From positions 1,364,001 to 1,428,000 of the forward strand of contig WWBZ02000040.1 of assembly GCA_011503125.2 (NCBI GenBank): 64,000 bases of DNA. Direction: 5' to 3'. The position numbers and the translations under genes were made by a program. The notes beneath the pieces are model-generated. The model was given only the letters and a program-made list of their open reading frames with translations. It searched no databases and was not told where the DNA came from. This DNA comes from Botryosphaeria dothidea (Eukaryota > Ascomycota > Dothideomycetes > Botryosphaeriales > Botryosphaeriaceae). This document shows, in pieces, positions 23,001 through 34,395 of the stretch (its first letter is position 1; each line of letters starts with the position of its first letter).

Positions 23001-23600
23001 CGGTTCGAGAGGTTGCGGGTTCGAATCCGGGTGGGGACTGTTGCTTTTTGACCTTTCCCTGTTTTTGACCCTTCCTGCCCTGCCTGCCCTGCTTGCCCTG
23101 TTTGCCTTGCTTGTCCTGCTTGCCCTGCTTGCCCTGCTTGCCCTATTTGCCCTGCTTGCCTTGCTTGCTTGCTTGTTTGTCGGTCGCGTTTTAGTGGGTG
23201 TGGGTATATAGGTTGAAAAAGCGAACCCTGAACCATCAAACGGCTACATGGTGTAGTTGGAAACTTGGCTGACCGACAGCAGGTGCGGTGATACGTGCCT
23301 TAGGGTGGCGACATCCCTCAGTTAACTGGCTCCTATGAGCTTGTCGACTGGCTGTCGAATTGAGGGCCTGCCTGTTGGCAGGGAGAGGGTTGTCCGGCAC
23401 GGGACTAGGTCCTGTGGTCTGTAATGCCCATACCAGGTGACCGCTTGTGCCTCGCTCGCCCTCGGGGCGGGTAGTGCAGTGCTCATCTGGTGTGTGCAGG
23501 CTCGGCTCCGGCCGGGCCAAACCGCTTGACTTTTTGTTCACCAGTAGTTTCCACCTCTAGTTACTACCTAGTTCCCTCTAGTCCCTTAAGGCTCCTACCG
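23001..23600. other. Non-coding 3' region of element C
   Basis: About 600 bp between the chromodomain and the polypurine tract. It is GC-rich and keeps many CpA/TpG steps. It has a B-box-like GGTTCGAATCC at about 23018-23028 and a decamer array at about 23074-23178. A frame of 101 codons on the minus strand (23236-23541) has low-complexity Pro/Ser/Thr content and no recognisable domain, so I do not call it a gene. Confidence 0.55.
23074..23178. repeat. Degenerate 10-bp tandem repeat (cctgcttgcc)n
   Basis: About ten units of the type 'cctgcttgcc', with variants cctgccctg-, cctgtttgcc and ccttgcttgt. It lies in the 3' non-coding region of element C, about 95 bp from the polypurine tract. Confidence 0.9.
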
Positions 23601-23604
23601 GTCC

Positions 23605-26538
23605 TTTTGTTGTAGGTATACATCTAGTGCTGCTGTGTCCTGTAGTGCTGATGCCGGTTCCCATGTTGGCCTTGCATACCCTTCCCATTTAACTTGGTAC
23701 TAGAGTTAGCGCCTCCTTTGCCCTGGTTTTCTTGCCATTCGTTCACTTAAGACTGCCTCCACTCTCCATTCGTCTTAACCATCTACTTGAACTGGTGGAG
23801 GTTGGTAGTCGTCTTGTTCTTGGCTTGGTAAGGGGTCTGTTCCTGCTAGCCGGAGTAGGTCTACATTGAAGACGTTGTGTACCGCTCCGGGGATATCCAA
23901 TTTGTAGCTATGGGATCCAACTACCTCGATAATAGTAAACTTAGCTACCTTATTATCGAGCTTCTTGCTTAGCCTATCCGTCCTTAGGTTCTTTAGGTGT
24001 AGCCAGACCTTGTCACCTACCTTGTACGCAGGGGATAGGTTTCTTTGCCGGTTTGCTTGCCGTTCCTGTTCCTGTTAGGTGTCTGCCATAGCCATCTATG
24101 CCCAGTCCGTTACCTCTTTGATCTTTACCACGATTGCTTCTGCCCTTGCCACTAGAGAGTCCCTCTAGAGGTCGCCGGGCTGGAGGTCTTCGGATAACTC
24201 TAGAGGCTCGAGGTGATATCCGTGGGAGAGAAAGAACGGGCTTGCCTGTGTTATAGCCGAGGTCCTCCTATTAAGAGCTAGCTGGACTATCGGTAGCTGG
24301 TCCGCCTAGTCTTGTTGGTAGTGGTCTACGAATAGTGCTAGCTTCCTTTCTACTTTAGTGTTTATCCTCTCCGTTGATCCGTCCGTTTAAGGGTGGTAGG
24401 CCGTTAAGATGCGCCTCTTAATCTTAAGCAGTTAACAGATACGTTGCCAGAGAAGGCTAACGAACTGCGTTCCCCTATCAGATACAATTGCCATTAGGAC
24501 TCCGTGGTTCCGGTAGAAGCATGCAATAAAGAGCCTTGCAATGGTTTCCGTCTCAGTATTCGGGCAGGCCTCAAGGATTGCTCCTTTTCCTAGCCTATTA
24601 GTAATTACCATAAGCATTTCGCACCCGTTGCTCGATGGTAGGGGCCCAATAAAGTCAATAGAGATTTCCCTCCACTGACGGCTTGGTACTGGTAACGGTT
24701 TAAGTAACCCTTGCTTTCTATCCCTCCAGACCTTAGTCCTTCCACAGACATTACAATTCCGGCAGAATCTCCGGACATCGTTAACGAATCCTAGCCAGAA
24801 GAAATGCCTTGCTACGAGGGAGACTGTTTGGATACGTCTAGGATGTGCTGAGAGAGGAGAGTCGTACATCTCCTGAATAATCCTCGTTCGTAGTAGTTCA
24901 GAATCTGGTACCTATTTCCTACCCCTGAAGAGGAGGCTTCCTTGGTAGTCTAGTGAACACTCCGCGATTGAGGTCTTAAACTTAGTTGCAAACTCCGGTG
25001 GGAAGGTCCTTTCTCCTCGTTGTACTGCTTCCCGGAGTTATCTTAACACTTGGTCTCGCTGGAGTGCCTCTTGCCACTAATCCTCTAGGGAAGGGGTTTC
25101 TCGTGCTTGTTGTCCTGGTCGTGCTTGTCGAGGTTTGATTGCCATGGCTTCTTTAGATAGAAGTAAATCTTCATTACTCCCTTCTTGTTCTTTAGGGTCC
25201 TCTGGTGATCCAGTGTTGAGGACCAATCCATAGGGCATTAACTGAAGCAATTGAGCCGTTCTTTATTCAAGTCTCTCGTCCATATCCGTTGTAGGCAAAT
25301 CTTGGTCCCTTCTTATCAATGCGTCGGCTAGTCCATTGGTTTTCCCTGGTGTATACTTAATAATGAAGGAGAAGCGGCTAAGCTCTCTCCACCATCGAAT
25401 CTGCCTTTTAGAAAGCCTTCTTACTATGGTAAAGTATTCCAGGTTCTTATGATTAGTGAGTACCTTAAACTAATAAAGTCCTTTTAGTTTAGCATCCCAC
25501 TGGCGTAAACACTTAACCACCGTAAGCAGTTCCTTATTATAGATTGGGTAGTTACATTCCGCTGGGAGGTTCTTCTTCGAAAAGAATGCCACGGGGCGTA
25601 GAAAACCGTCATCATTAAATTGTTGGAGCACTCCTCCCGTGCAGTATCCTAAGGAGTCCGTGGCGAGGATCGTCTCCCTTTCCGGGTCGAATTGCATAAG
25701 GACCGGCGCTGTGACGAAGGCTTTTTTCAGCTTTTTAAACGCGAGCTCGGCTTCCTAGTTCTATTGGAAAGGCACGTTCTTCCTCGTAAGTAATACTAGA
25801 GGGGCTACTAGGTTAGAAAAGCCCTTAATAAAACGCCGATAGAAGTTCGTAAAACCGAGGAAACCGAGTACGCCCTTTGCCGTAGTAGGAGCCTTCCATT
25901 CTTAAATTGCCTTAATCTTTTCCGGGTCCATGCGGATGCCTTTGCCTGCTTTAATAATATACCCTAGATACTTAGTCGACCGGACTTCGAATTTACATTT
26001 CTTTAGGTCAAGTTGTAGACCTGCAGTATCCAGTTTCTCCAAGACCTTATTAACCTTTTCCCGGTGCTCCCGACGGGATCCATCCGTGAAGATTAGGATA
26101 TTATCTACGTACGCGGAGACAAAATCATCGAGGAAGTTCTTTAGGGTCCAATTGATATACCGTTAGAAGGTACTTGGGGCGTTTACCAGTCTAAAGGGCG
26201 TCACTAGCCATTCGAAGAGTCTAAATCGGGTCCGGAATGCTGTTAACCATTCGCTTCCCTCCGCGATTCGTATCCGGTAGAAGGCAGTAGTTATATCTAG
26301 TTTCGTGAACCATCTTGCTTTGCTAATCCGATTGAGGGTCTCCTAGATTAGTGGTAGGGGATAGCGGTCCTTTCTCGTAATTCGATTAAGAGCCCGGTAG
26401 TCATAGCAGAAGCGTAGGCCTCCGCCTAGTTTCTTAATAAATAGTACGGGAGCAGCGGCCGGGGAATTGCTTACCCGGATAAACCCCTTGTCGAGTAGTT
26501 CGTTAAGAGTCTTCCTAAGTACTAGAAGCTCGTTACGG
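23605..26538 (-). pseudogene. Element C pol, 3' part (RT, RNase H, integrase, chromodomain)
   Basis: Starting at the D insertion, RT reads '[19 protein letters not shown]' and '[14 protein letters not shown]', then YVDN at about 26100 (YVDD in active relatives). RNase H at 25697-25470 has 'ETILATDSLGYCTGGVL'. Integrase at 24869-24432 has the HHCC zinc finger ('CRNCNVCGR'), the first Asp ('ISIDFIGPL') and the second Asp ('IVSDRGTQF'). The C-terminal part near 23900 is followed by a chromodomain at about 23790-23620 ('WRVEAVLSERMARK', 'YQVKWEGYARPTWEP'). Scattered TAG and TAA codons separate the open pieces. The upstream half of RT lies beyond element D at 34396 onwards. Confidence 0.85.
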
Positions 26539-26543
26539 GACAT

Positions 26544-27004
26544 TGTAACGAGCGGGCCTCTACCTCTAAGGATCTAAATACCAAAGAGGGTGGAAACCTG
26601 TCGAAGGGTTTTCCTTGAGTAGGTACAAGAAGAGGTACGTGAGAAACGAGTAGACGACTGAAGACTAAGCACTGCGTGCGAAGGCCTTATTACTAATAGA
26701 GTCTAAATTCTATTATAAAGTTGACCACGGAGGGTTAAGTACTAGCTAGGGAGTAAAGCTATATATACTATGAAGAGTGTGTATAATCTAGTAGTACCGT
26801 CTTTTAAGGGCATCGCTAAGCGTGCCGTTACTTAAGGGCACGCGTTAGTATGCCGTTTATTGAGGGCACAGGTGGGTCGTACGTGACAACTTACGTGGTA
26901 GAATCCGTGGTCTCGTGACCTCGGTTCTGTAAGACTTCCGACTTCTCGCTATTTCGTCGGAGTTAATCCGTAATTCTCTGACCTAAGAAGGCTATGCCGT
27001 AATA
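26544..27004 (-). repeat. Element D 3' LTR
   Basis: 461 bp. The plus strand runs from 'tgtaacgagcggg' to 'gctatgccgtaata' (original ...GCCGTAACA). It differs from the right LTR almost only by transitions. Confidence 0.93.
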
Positions 27005-27021
27005 CTATTCCCCCCTTTAAG
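27005..27021 (-). other. Polypurine tract, element D
   Basis: The plus strand 'ctattccccccctttaa' complements a purine run that ends at the 3' LTR, similar to the family A tract. Confidence 0.8.
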
Positions 27022-27105
27022 GATCTTCGGCCCGGAGATTCTTCCGTTTCTCTAGTATATCTTCCTATAGGTTGTTAGCTTATTTCCTCCTCGTAAGTTT
27101 CCGCG

Positions 27106-27821
27106 ATACCTCCGAAAAAGCGTGTTGCTGAAGATTCCGCTATTAACCTTCGTCCTCGTAAGGTAAATAGGGTTACCCTTCGTCGCTGGGAGCTGCTAGA
27201 CGAGATTTTCTTTCGGGGTGTCGAGATGATTCCTTATGCGAATTGTCTAGAGCACGAATCGGAGTGCGTGGCGTTGCAAGAGAACCCATCTATTTGTGCT
27301 GCCTATTTAGGGGCTCGTCGGATAGGGTATAATGTCGTAGTTCGGGGTATTTCGCGTTGTAAGTTCTTTCTCCTTCTTCTTATATTTATACCTAACCGGC
27401 CTTAGTAGATTCTCTAGAGCGGGAATAGGCTCGTCTTACCGCAGAGGAGGACGCAACGTTAGAGAAGCTTCTTCGCCTGCGTAAGCAGCAGCGTTTCCTT
27501 TAGTCGCGTCGTTCCCGTATAATTCGCGAAGGTTTCGAGTCGCTGGAGGAGCTTGAGAGGGCTAAGGCTTCCGGGTTACCTAGGGGTCCTTCTGACCCTA
27601 AGACCTCTAAGGGTCCGTCCTTATTAGAGCGGCCACGTTACGAGTTAGTAGGTCCTACTGTGCCGTAGTCGGCTAAGTCTACCGCGTCTACCGGCGAGCC
27701 TACGGCTAATACGAAGTCTCCGCGTTCTTCTAAGCTTATAAATTCTGCTCGTTTATCTTCCTTCCTTAAGGGTTTCCCGTCGTTCTCGTTCGGGGACGAC
27801 CTCGTTTCCGTGGGAGGTTAG
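27106..27821 (+). pseudogene. Antisense accessory ORF of element D (Cys-rich, coiled coil), spliced
   Basis: It lies on the strand opposite to gag-pol. I place the start at ATA 27106-27108 (an ATG changed by G-to-A), which gives a basic start reading IPPKKRVAED. Exon 1 is 27106-27358, with a 59-nt intron 27359-27417 (donor GTAAGT, a CTAAC branch site, acceptor TAG). Exon 2 is 27418-27821; the frame is kept, for 219 codons. Exon 1 ends in a Cys cluster ('MIPYANCLEHESEC', 'NPSICAAY') in which some Cys appear as Tyr. Exon 2 begins with a heptad-like 'EEDATLEKLLRLRKQQRF' and 'ESLEELERAK', then a Ser/Pro-rich tail. At least four TAG codons interrupt it. Similar Cys-rich coiled-coil ORFs are common near fungal retroelements; their function is not known to me. 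Confidence 0.7.
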
Positions 27822-30800
27822 GATTTTAACGGTGGAATTCTATAACGAGATCTGGATGTATATCGTCCTTAGGTACCCATTGGTTATCCTTATTTCCGTA
27901 TCCTTCCTATTTAATAAGATATTTAAGCTAATATCCGAATCTTTTGTAGTCTAAGATCTTCTCGACTAGGTATTCGTCTTCTTTAGCATCTAGGTTTTCT
28001 AGGATTATTTCTTCTAGAGTTTCTAGAATTATAGCGTTTTCTAGTACTAGCTCGAGCAATGCTACGTAAAAGGTGGAATTTATCCGTGTCGTTGTTAGTA
28101 ATTTGAGTCGATACGTAACGTTTCCGAGTTTTTCTAAAATTTCGAATAGACCGGTTTTCTTAAAATCTAATTTGTCGCTTAGTCGCTTCGATTTAATGTT
28201 TTTTATAAGGAGGTACACTTTATCCCCCCTCTTAAGGTTCGGTGCCGCCTAGTACCGTCTATTATAATATTTAGATATTATAATTCGTACGTGCTCGAGG
28301 TTAAGACTAATAGCTTTATATAGTTCTTTTAGCTGGTCGGCTTTAAGAATACCTTGCTAGGCCAATTTTCGACTTAGGATAGCTTCTCTATACGCGTCTA
28401 GTTCGAATCTATAGTTAGTAAAGAACGGGGATACGTTGGTTAACTCTTATTTAACGCTATTATAGGCGAACTATACTATAGATAGCTATATAGCCTAATC
28501 GTTCTATAGGTAGTTAACGAAATAGCGGAGATATTATTCGAGAGTCCGGTTTATCCGTTCTGTCTAACTATCCGTTTGCGGGTATACGGTTATAGAGAGT
28601 TTATTCTTAGCTCTAAGTTGACGTATAAGCGTTTGCTAAAATTTAGAACGCATTAGCTTGTCCCTATCCGAAACTAGTTCTTCCGGTATTTCGTAATCCG
28701 CGAAGATATATCGGAGGAACGTATAGGCTAGCTGTTCTATATTCGACGCCTCGAGGTAGGGTAAGAAGTAAGCGTACTTCGTAAGTCTATCGATAAAGAC
28801 TAGGATTAAGTCGTACTTAACTCCGGTAAGCGAGTCTCTAGACTATAGCAGCTTCGTAATAAAGTCTAGCGTAACTAATTACTATAGTCGTTCTAGAACT
28901 TCTAGGGGTTATAGTTATCCGTACGGAGCGTATATCGTAGCTTTGCTTCTAATATAAAGGTTATATTACGAGACTATACGCTAAACTATCTTCCGTAATC
29001 CTAAGAAGTAGAAGTTTCGTGTAATTCTTTCGGTTATCCTATCGATACTCTAATATTTATACGCGGGTGCTTCGTGTATATCCTTAACTAGTACTTCTCG
29101 TAGTCTTACCGGGATATAGATTAATCCTTTAAAGAGAAGCGTTCCTTCCCTATCTTAAGTAATACGCGGGTCGTCCTTAAGCGCTAAAAGTTCCTACGCG
29201 AAGAAGTCCTATACGTATACTTCTCGGATCTTTAGATACTATAGATTTAACTCGATACGAAGTATTAGGAAAGACGGTCTAGCAAGAGTAAGCGATCCAT
29301 CGCTATTTACTACGAACACTATAGGGTACGGCTCGATTCGTTCTTCTATATAGTCTACCCTTCTACTAAGCGCGTTAGCGGCGGCGTTATCTATACCTTT
29401 TCTATATATAATCTTAAAATCGTAGGAGGCTATTTCTTCTAACTAGCGAACCTATCGTCGGTTTAGCTCCTTAGTCGTAGTAAAGCGCGTAAGGTTTTAA
29501 TAATCGTAATATACTACTATCTAATAGCTAGCTCCTTTAAGATAGTATCTCTATTACTTAAATACTAAGACGATAGCTAAGAGCTCCTTATCGTAAGTAT
29601 TATAGTTAAGCTCTACCGGTGTAAACTTCCTAGAGTAAAACGCGATTAGGTACTATCGATCTTAATCGTCGGGCTAGCTAAGATATACTCCGAGGGCGAA
29701 TTCTAACGTATTAGTTTCTACTTCGATAGGTTTGTCGGGATTATATATCCCTAGAACCGGTGCTTCGTAAAATATGCGTTTAAGCGATTCGAAGGCTTGC
29801 TACTAATCGTCTCTCTATTTAAAGCCCTACTCCTTTCGAGTAAGTCGCGTTAAAAGTTCCGTAACCTTTAAGTAGTTCTAAATAAACTTTCGGTAGAAGT
29901 TCGCGAATCTAAGGAAAGACTAAACTTCCTTAATCGTCTTAGGTACTAGCTATTCTCTAATAGAATCTAGTTTCGAGTCGTCTATACCGACGTGACCTAG
30001 GGTAATAATAAAGCCTAAGAATTCTATCCTTTAAACGTGCTATTCGCATTTCTCGGGTATAATAGATAGATTCTTTACCTAGAGGGCTTCTAGGACCTTC
30101 TTAATATACTTCTTATAATCCTTAAGAGTCTCTAAAAAGATAAGGATATCGTCGAGGTAAGCTAAGTAGAAGATATCTAAGTATTCGCGTAGCGTATCGT
30201 TAACGAGATTTTAGAAGGTTACTAGCGCGTTAGTAAGCCCGAATAGTATAACCGTATACTCGTAGAGTCCTAGCCTCGTTCTAAAGGCTATCTTCTATTC
30301 TTCTCCTTCTTTAATCCTAACTAAATAATATCCTTCCCGGAGGTCTAGCTTCGTAAAGTACTTTGCTTTCCCTAACTTATTCTAGAGCTTATCGATACGT
30401 AGGAGCGGATAGCGGTTTTTAATCGTAATATCGTTAAGTTATCGGTAGTCGACATAGAGGCGTAGTTTACTATTTTTCTTTAGGACGAAAAGGATCGGAT
30501 ATCCGGCTAATAACGTTAAAGGCCGAATATATCTACGTTCGAGGTTCTTCTCGATATATTCCCTTAAAGCCTCTATTTCCTTTACTAATAAGGAGTAGAT
30601 AGGCTTATAAGCTAGCTTCGTGCCCGGCTTAAGTAGAATCTCGTGGTCCTATAGTTAATACTTCGGCAAATCTCCTTTTCCTCTTTCTTAGCAAACGGCT
30701 TTTAAGTCCTAGTACTCGCTAGGTACCGTTTCTATTTCCGGTATTAGAGGTTCTCCGTATAGGTTGTTCTATATCTCTAAACTACCGTGTTGTCCTCTTC

Positions 30801-32760
30801 TAATCCTCGCGGGATCGTCTCCTCTAATAGGAGTAGGACTATCCTTATCCTTAAGCCTTTCCCGTGCGGCCTTAGCTAGTACTCTCTATTATACCGCCTA
30901 TAAGAGTTTAATATATATAAGGCAGACCTACTGGCCTTAGCGTCTTATACGCTTAAATACCTCTCCTAAGATTATCTAGACGTTAATCTAAGGATTTACG
31001 GCTGCTAATTACTTACGCGAAGCCTTACTCTTAGCCTTATACCTTTTCCTCGTAGTCCTTCGTAACGTATACTATACTTATTCGTCGGGAATACTAGACT
31101 CGGTTAGTCTTACTCCGCTTAAGGTACTATATTTTACTAAGAAGGCGGCGTCTCGTACGCTACTATCTTAGTCCTATCTTACGCTTTTCTTAAGATTGCC
31201 GTTAATACTACCGTTACTAGGTCTTACGCTATTATTACCGTTAATACTACCGCTACTAGGCCTTACGCTATCGTAGCTAGAGTCGTAGCTTAAGTCGGAG
31301 GTATCGTTTCGCTTAGTAGGGCTTATTTCTATAATAGAACTATATTTTACCGAGGAGGCTTCGCTACTTACGTCGTAATCCTAGTACTAACTTATACTAC
31401 TATCGGAGTCGCCTATATAGTTACTATATTTAGGCCTTATACTAGCTACTTCCCGTATTAATATCGATAGAAGTTTTCGAAGGGTATCTAATAACCTATT
31501 CTCCTTCTATAATTCTTATTTTCGTAGGAGGTTCTTAAGCTCCTCTCGAAAGATAATAGAGTCTTCTTCTCCGAAGTCGAAGATAGGTTTCTATATCCGG
31601 ATCTAGGGTATACCTAGAATAATATCGTGCCTAGGAATACGTTGGACGTCGAGGGAAATCCGTTCTTAATAGCTCCCTATCTAGAGGGTTGCTTCCTCCG
31701 TTTCTATCTTTACCTAGCCTTCTCCGTAGGCTACCTAGGATCCGTCGAATCTACTAAGGGGATACGGTTCCTGTTTCTTACGGTACGGGATATTCATCTT
31801 CTATATAAGCTCGTTATAGATAAAATTTCCGCTTAATCCTATATCGATTAGGATTCTAGTAGGTACTCCGTTGAGTATTCCCTATATCTTAAACTATTTC
31901 TATAGATTTGGTCCGGTAAGAGTTTCCGTTTTCGATGTACGTAATACTATATAAAGGGACCTAGACTATGGCCCCTAGGTTGGTTCTATTGCCGTAGGGC
32001 CGTCTAGTTTTTTAGCATAGGGTAGCCGTAGACTTCACTGTGCATATAGTCTTCCTATTCGTTAACTTAAAGATATACTTACTTCTAGTTAGTCTATTTA
32101 TCGGCGTTCTACTTCCTTCGCCAGTAGACTTTATCTTTTCGAACCTAATATCTAAAGGTTAGTCGATTAAGCTTCTTATCCGGAATCTACTAGAGTATAC
32201 GATACTAGATCGTTGCCGTGCCGTACTAGTAGAGAATCCGTGCTAGCTCCCGGAGGGAGTCGTAGTCTGCTTGCTCGCGTACTAAGGTTCCTTAGTAGTG
32301 GCGTTCGACGAGTATCGTTTCTTTGGTTACTAGGAGTTCGTACTTCTTTCCGTCTTATTCGATTCGGGTTTCCTAAAGGGTGTTCTAACGCTATCCCCAA
32401 ATAACCGTAAGCGCGATGCTTTTCTAATACGGAATCTAGATTATTTAGCTAAGATTACCCTATTCGTCCCGTAGATAGTTGCCAATGCCGTATCTTTTAG
32501 CGAGAATTTCTAGCGAGACGAGGGTATCTAGCTTATCCGATGATATAGATATATTATCTAACTACGTTTTACTAGTACTCTCGTATAGTTCTCCTATTTC
32601 GCTATTAATAAGTTCGTCGTCTAGAGGGAAACTATCGATAATATCGTCGGTTTCGATAACTTCTTCGTTCCTAGTTATTATACCGAAGTTTCGAGGTTCG
32701 TGGGGGTACTATCTAGAGATATCCTTGCTGGTTTAATGCGTCTAACAGCCGTTATCGTAA
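27766..32760 (-). pseudogene. Element D pol (protease to chromodomain), dead
   Basis: RT is marked by an intact AYLDDILI at about 30125-30155, so its catalytic pair survives. RNase H and integrase follow at lower coordinates. The integrase C-terminal part at 28218-27990 ('YLLIKNIKSKRLSDKLDF') leads into a chromodomain ('DEYLVEKILDYKRF', then 'WVPKDDIHPDLVIEF') and ends 'NLPRKRGRPRTRTTGNP' with a TAA at 27766. The RGRP core resembles an AT hook. Stops of the CAG/TGG-to-TAG type interrupt most of the frame. The last 56 bases overlap the antisense ORF tail to tail. Confidence 0.82.
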
Positions 32761-33833
32761 TAGGCTATCTAGTATAGCGTATCGTAGTTATCTTAGCGAG
32801 ATGTAACCGACGCTTTACGCTGAGCGCTCGAAGTCTACTTGTTGTCCTTCTTGCTACGAGGGTTCTACGGATACTTAGGAGAGAAGTATTTATTACTGCC
32901 GCAGGTGATACAGAGTCGATCCTTATAGCGCTGTTTCTGCTTATCCGTCCAGTTCGGGTTAGGTCCCTTAGGCTTCTTATTATTGTAACCCTTGTTGCCC
33001 TTCTTGGAATCCTGTCTATTAGCCGCGTCGAGGGCCATAGCGTCTCCGCCTTCGAGGGTTGTTCTTTCGCGGCGTGGCTTCGAGGTGTTGGATTATCGAG
33101 AACCTATCTTCTATTCGTATATACGACCGTCGATCTAAGACGCAAGGTCTACTATCTTCTAAAAGGTAGGTAGGTATTCGTAAGTAATTATATTCTTCTT
33201 AACTTCGTCCTTTAGGCCCTTGTAGAAGAGGTCTCGGAAAGTCTCGTCTAACTATTTAAGGTAGGCTACGAGCTGCTGAAACTTAGTTGCGTAGACAGCT
33301 ACAGATCCCATCTATCTAACGGTCATAATATCGTTAGAGGCTTTGCGGACTTCGTCTCGATCGTTGAAAGTGGCCCTAAGGTTATCTGCGAATCCCGTGT
33401 AGGTATCGAAGATTTCCTTAGTCTTTGCCCGTCTCTTCTCGAGAGAGTGTTCGTTAGATAGGTGGTCGCGAAGGTATGGTTCCATCCATGCCTCTGCCGT
33501 TCCTCTAAGATAGGTTAATGCGAAGAGCACTTCCTCGGCGTCGTTGTCGAATTATGCTTAGTTAAACTGAAGGTAGCGTTGCATCTGGAGTAGAAAGGAT
33601 TAGAGCTTCTTCCTATCCCTATCGAACTTCTCGGGTGCCGCTACTTTAACCTTAGTAGCGCTCCGTTTTATCTAGTGCGCCAGCAGGCGCTCGATCTGGG
33701 CTTTTTATTCCTGAACAAGTGCCTAGAGTTCTTCTCGAGTAGGCTCTGTTTGCTGCGCGGGTGGAGCACGCCCCTAAGCACCCTTAGCGCGGCCCTCCAT
33801 TGGGTCGACGTCCATCTAAGATCCTAGTGCCAT
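32761..33833 (-). pseudogene. Element D gag, dead
   Basis: It starts at ATG 33833 and reads through several TAG/TAA codons. The conserved retroelement gag core is open at 33530-33312 ('LFALTYLRGTAEAWMEPYL' and 'FADNLRATFNDRDE'). A zinc knuckle near 32920-32960 reads C-I-T-C-G-S-N-K-Y with Tyr in the His place and a second Tyr in the last Cys place, both consistent with RIP. The product would be the capsid protein; this copy cannot make it. Confidence 0.82.
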
Positions 33834-33919
33834 TGTATGCTTTCCCTAAGCTCGTTAGGCGGGGTGATACTTAACCTAATGAACTCGTTTCTGAAAAGGT
33901 CCCTCTCCTTGCAAGGATG

Positions 33920-33927
33920 GTGGTCAA
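33920..33927 (-). other. Candidate self-priming site, element D
   Basis: The plus strand 'gtggtcaa' lies two bases outside the 5' LTR, and its inverse 'ttgaccac' lies inside the LTR at 34107-34114, about 35 bases downstream (in transcription) of a TATA-like 'gctatatatac' at 34145-34155. Eight matching bases is short, but the layout is the same as in families A and C. Confidence 0.5.
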
Positions 33928-33929
33928 AG

Positions 33930-34390
33930 TGTAACGAGCGGGCCTCTACCTCTAAGGATCCAAACACCAAAGAGGATAGAAACCTGTCGAAGGGTTTTCC
34001 TTAAGTGGGTACAAGAAGAGGTACGTGAGAAACGAGTAGACGACTGAAGACTAAGCACTACGTGCGAAGGCCTTGTTACCAATAGAGTCCAAATTCTATT
34101 ATAAAGTTGACCACGGAGGGTCAAGTACTAGCTAGGGAGTAAAGCTATATATACTATGGAGAGTGTATACAATCTAGTGGTGCCGTCTTTTAAGGGCATC
34201 GCTGAGCGTGCCGTTACTTGAGGGCACGCGTTAGTGTGCCGTTTATTGAGGGCACAGGTGGGTCGCACGTGACAACTCACGTGGTAGAATCCGTGGTCTC
34301 GTGACCTCGGTTCTGTGAGACTTCCGACTTCTCGCTGTTTCGTCGGAGTTGATCCGTAATTCTCTGACCTGAGAAGGCTGTGCCGTAACA
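33930..34390 (-). repeat. Element D 5' LTR
   Basis: 461 bp from 'tgtaacgag' to 'gccgtaaca', followed by the target duplication GACAT. Confidence 0.95.
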
Positions 34391-34395
34391 GACAT

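Larger units (their letters stand above)
26544..34390 (-). mobile_element. Gypsy family D chromovirus, complete, nested in element C
   Basis: A 7847-bp element with 461-bp LTRs (26544-27004 and 33930-34390) and a perfect target duplication GACAT (26539-26543 and 34391-34395), inserted in the RT gene of element C. On the minus strand it has gag, protease, RT, RNase H, integrase, chromodomain and a basic AT-hook-like tail. On the plus strand, between pol and the 3' LTR, it carries a separate spliced ORF. It is moderately RIPed. Confidence 0.95.

Noticed and set aside
23001..23040. Complete tRNA gene
   Set aside because: A B box is present, but I could not form the acceptor, D and anticodon arms.
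22967..23239. Minus-strand frame with repeated GQAGQAG
   Set aside because: It is only the translation of the decamer array and T-arm-like sequence in a non-coding 3' region.
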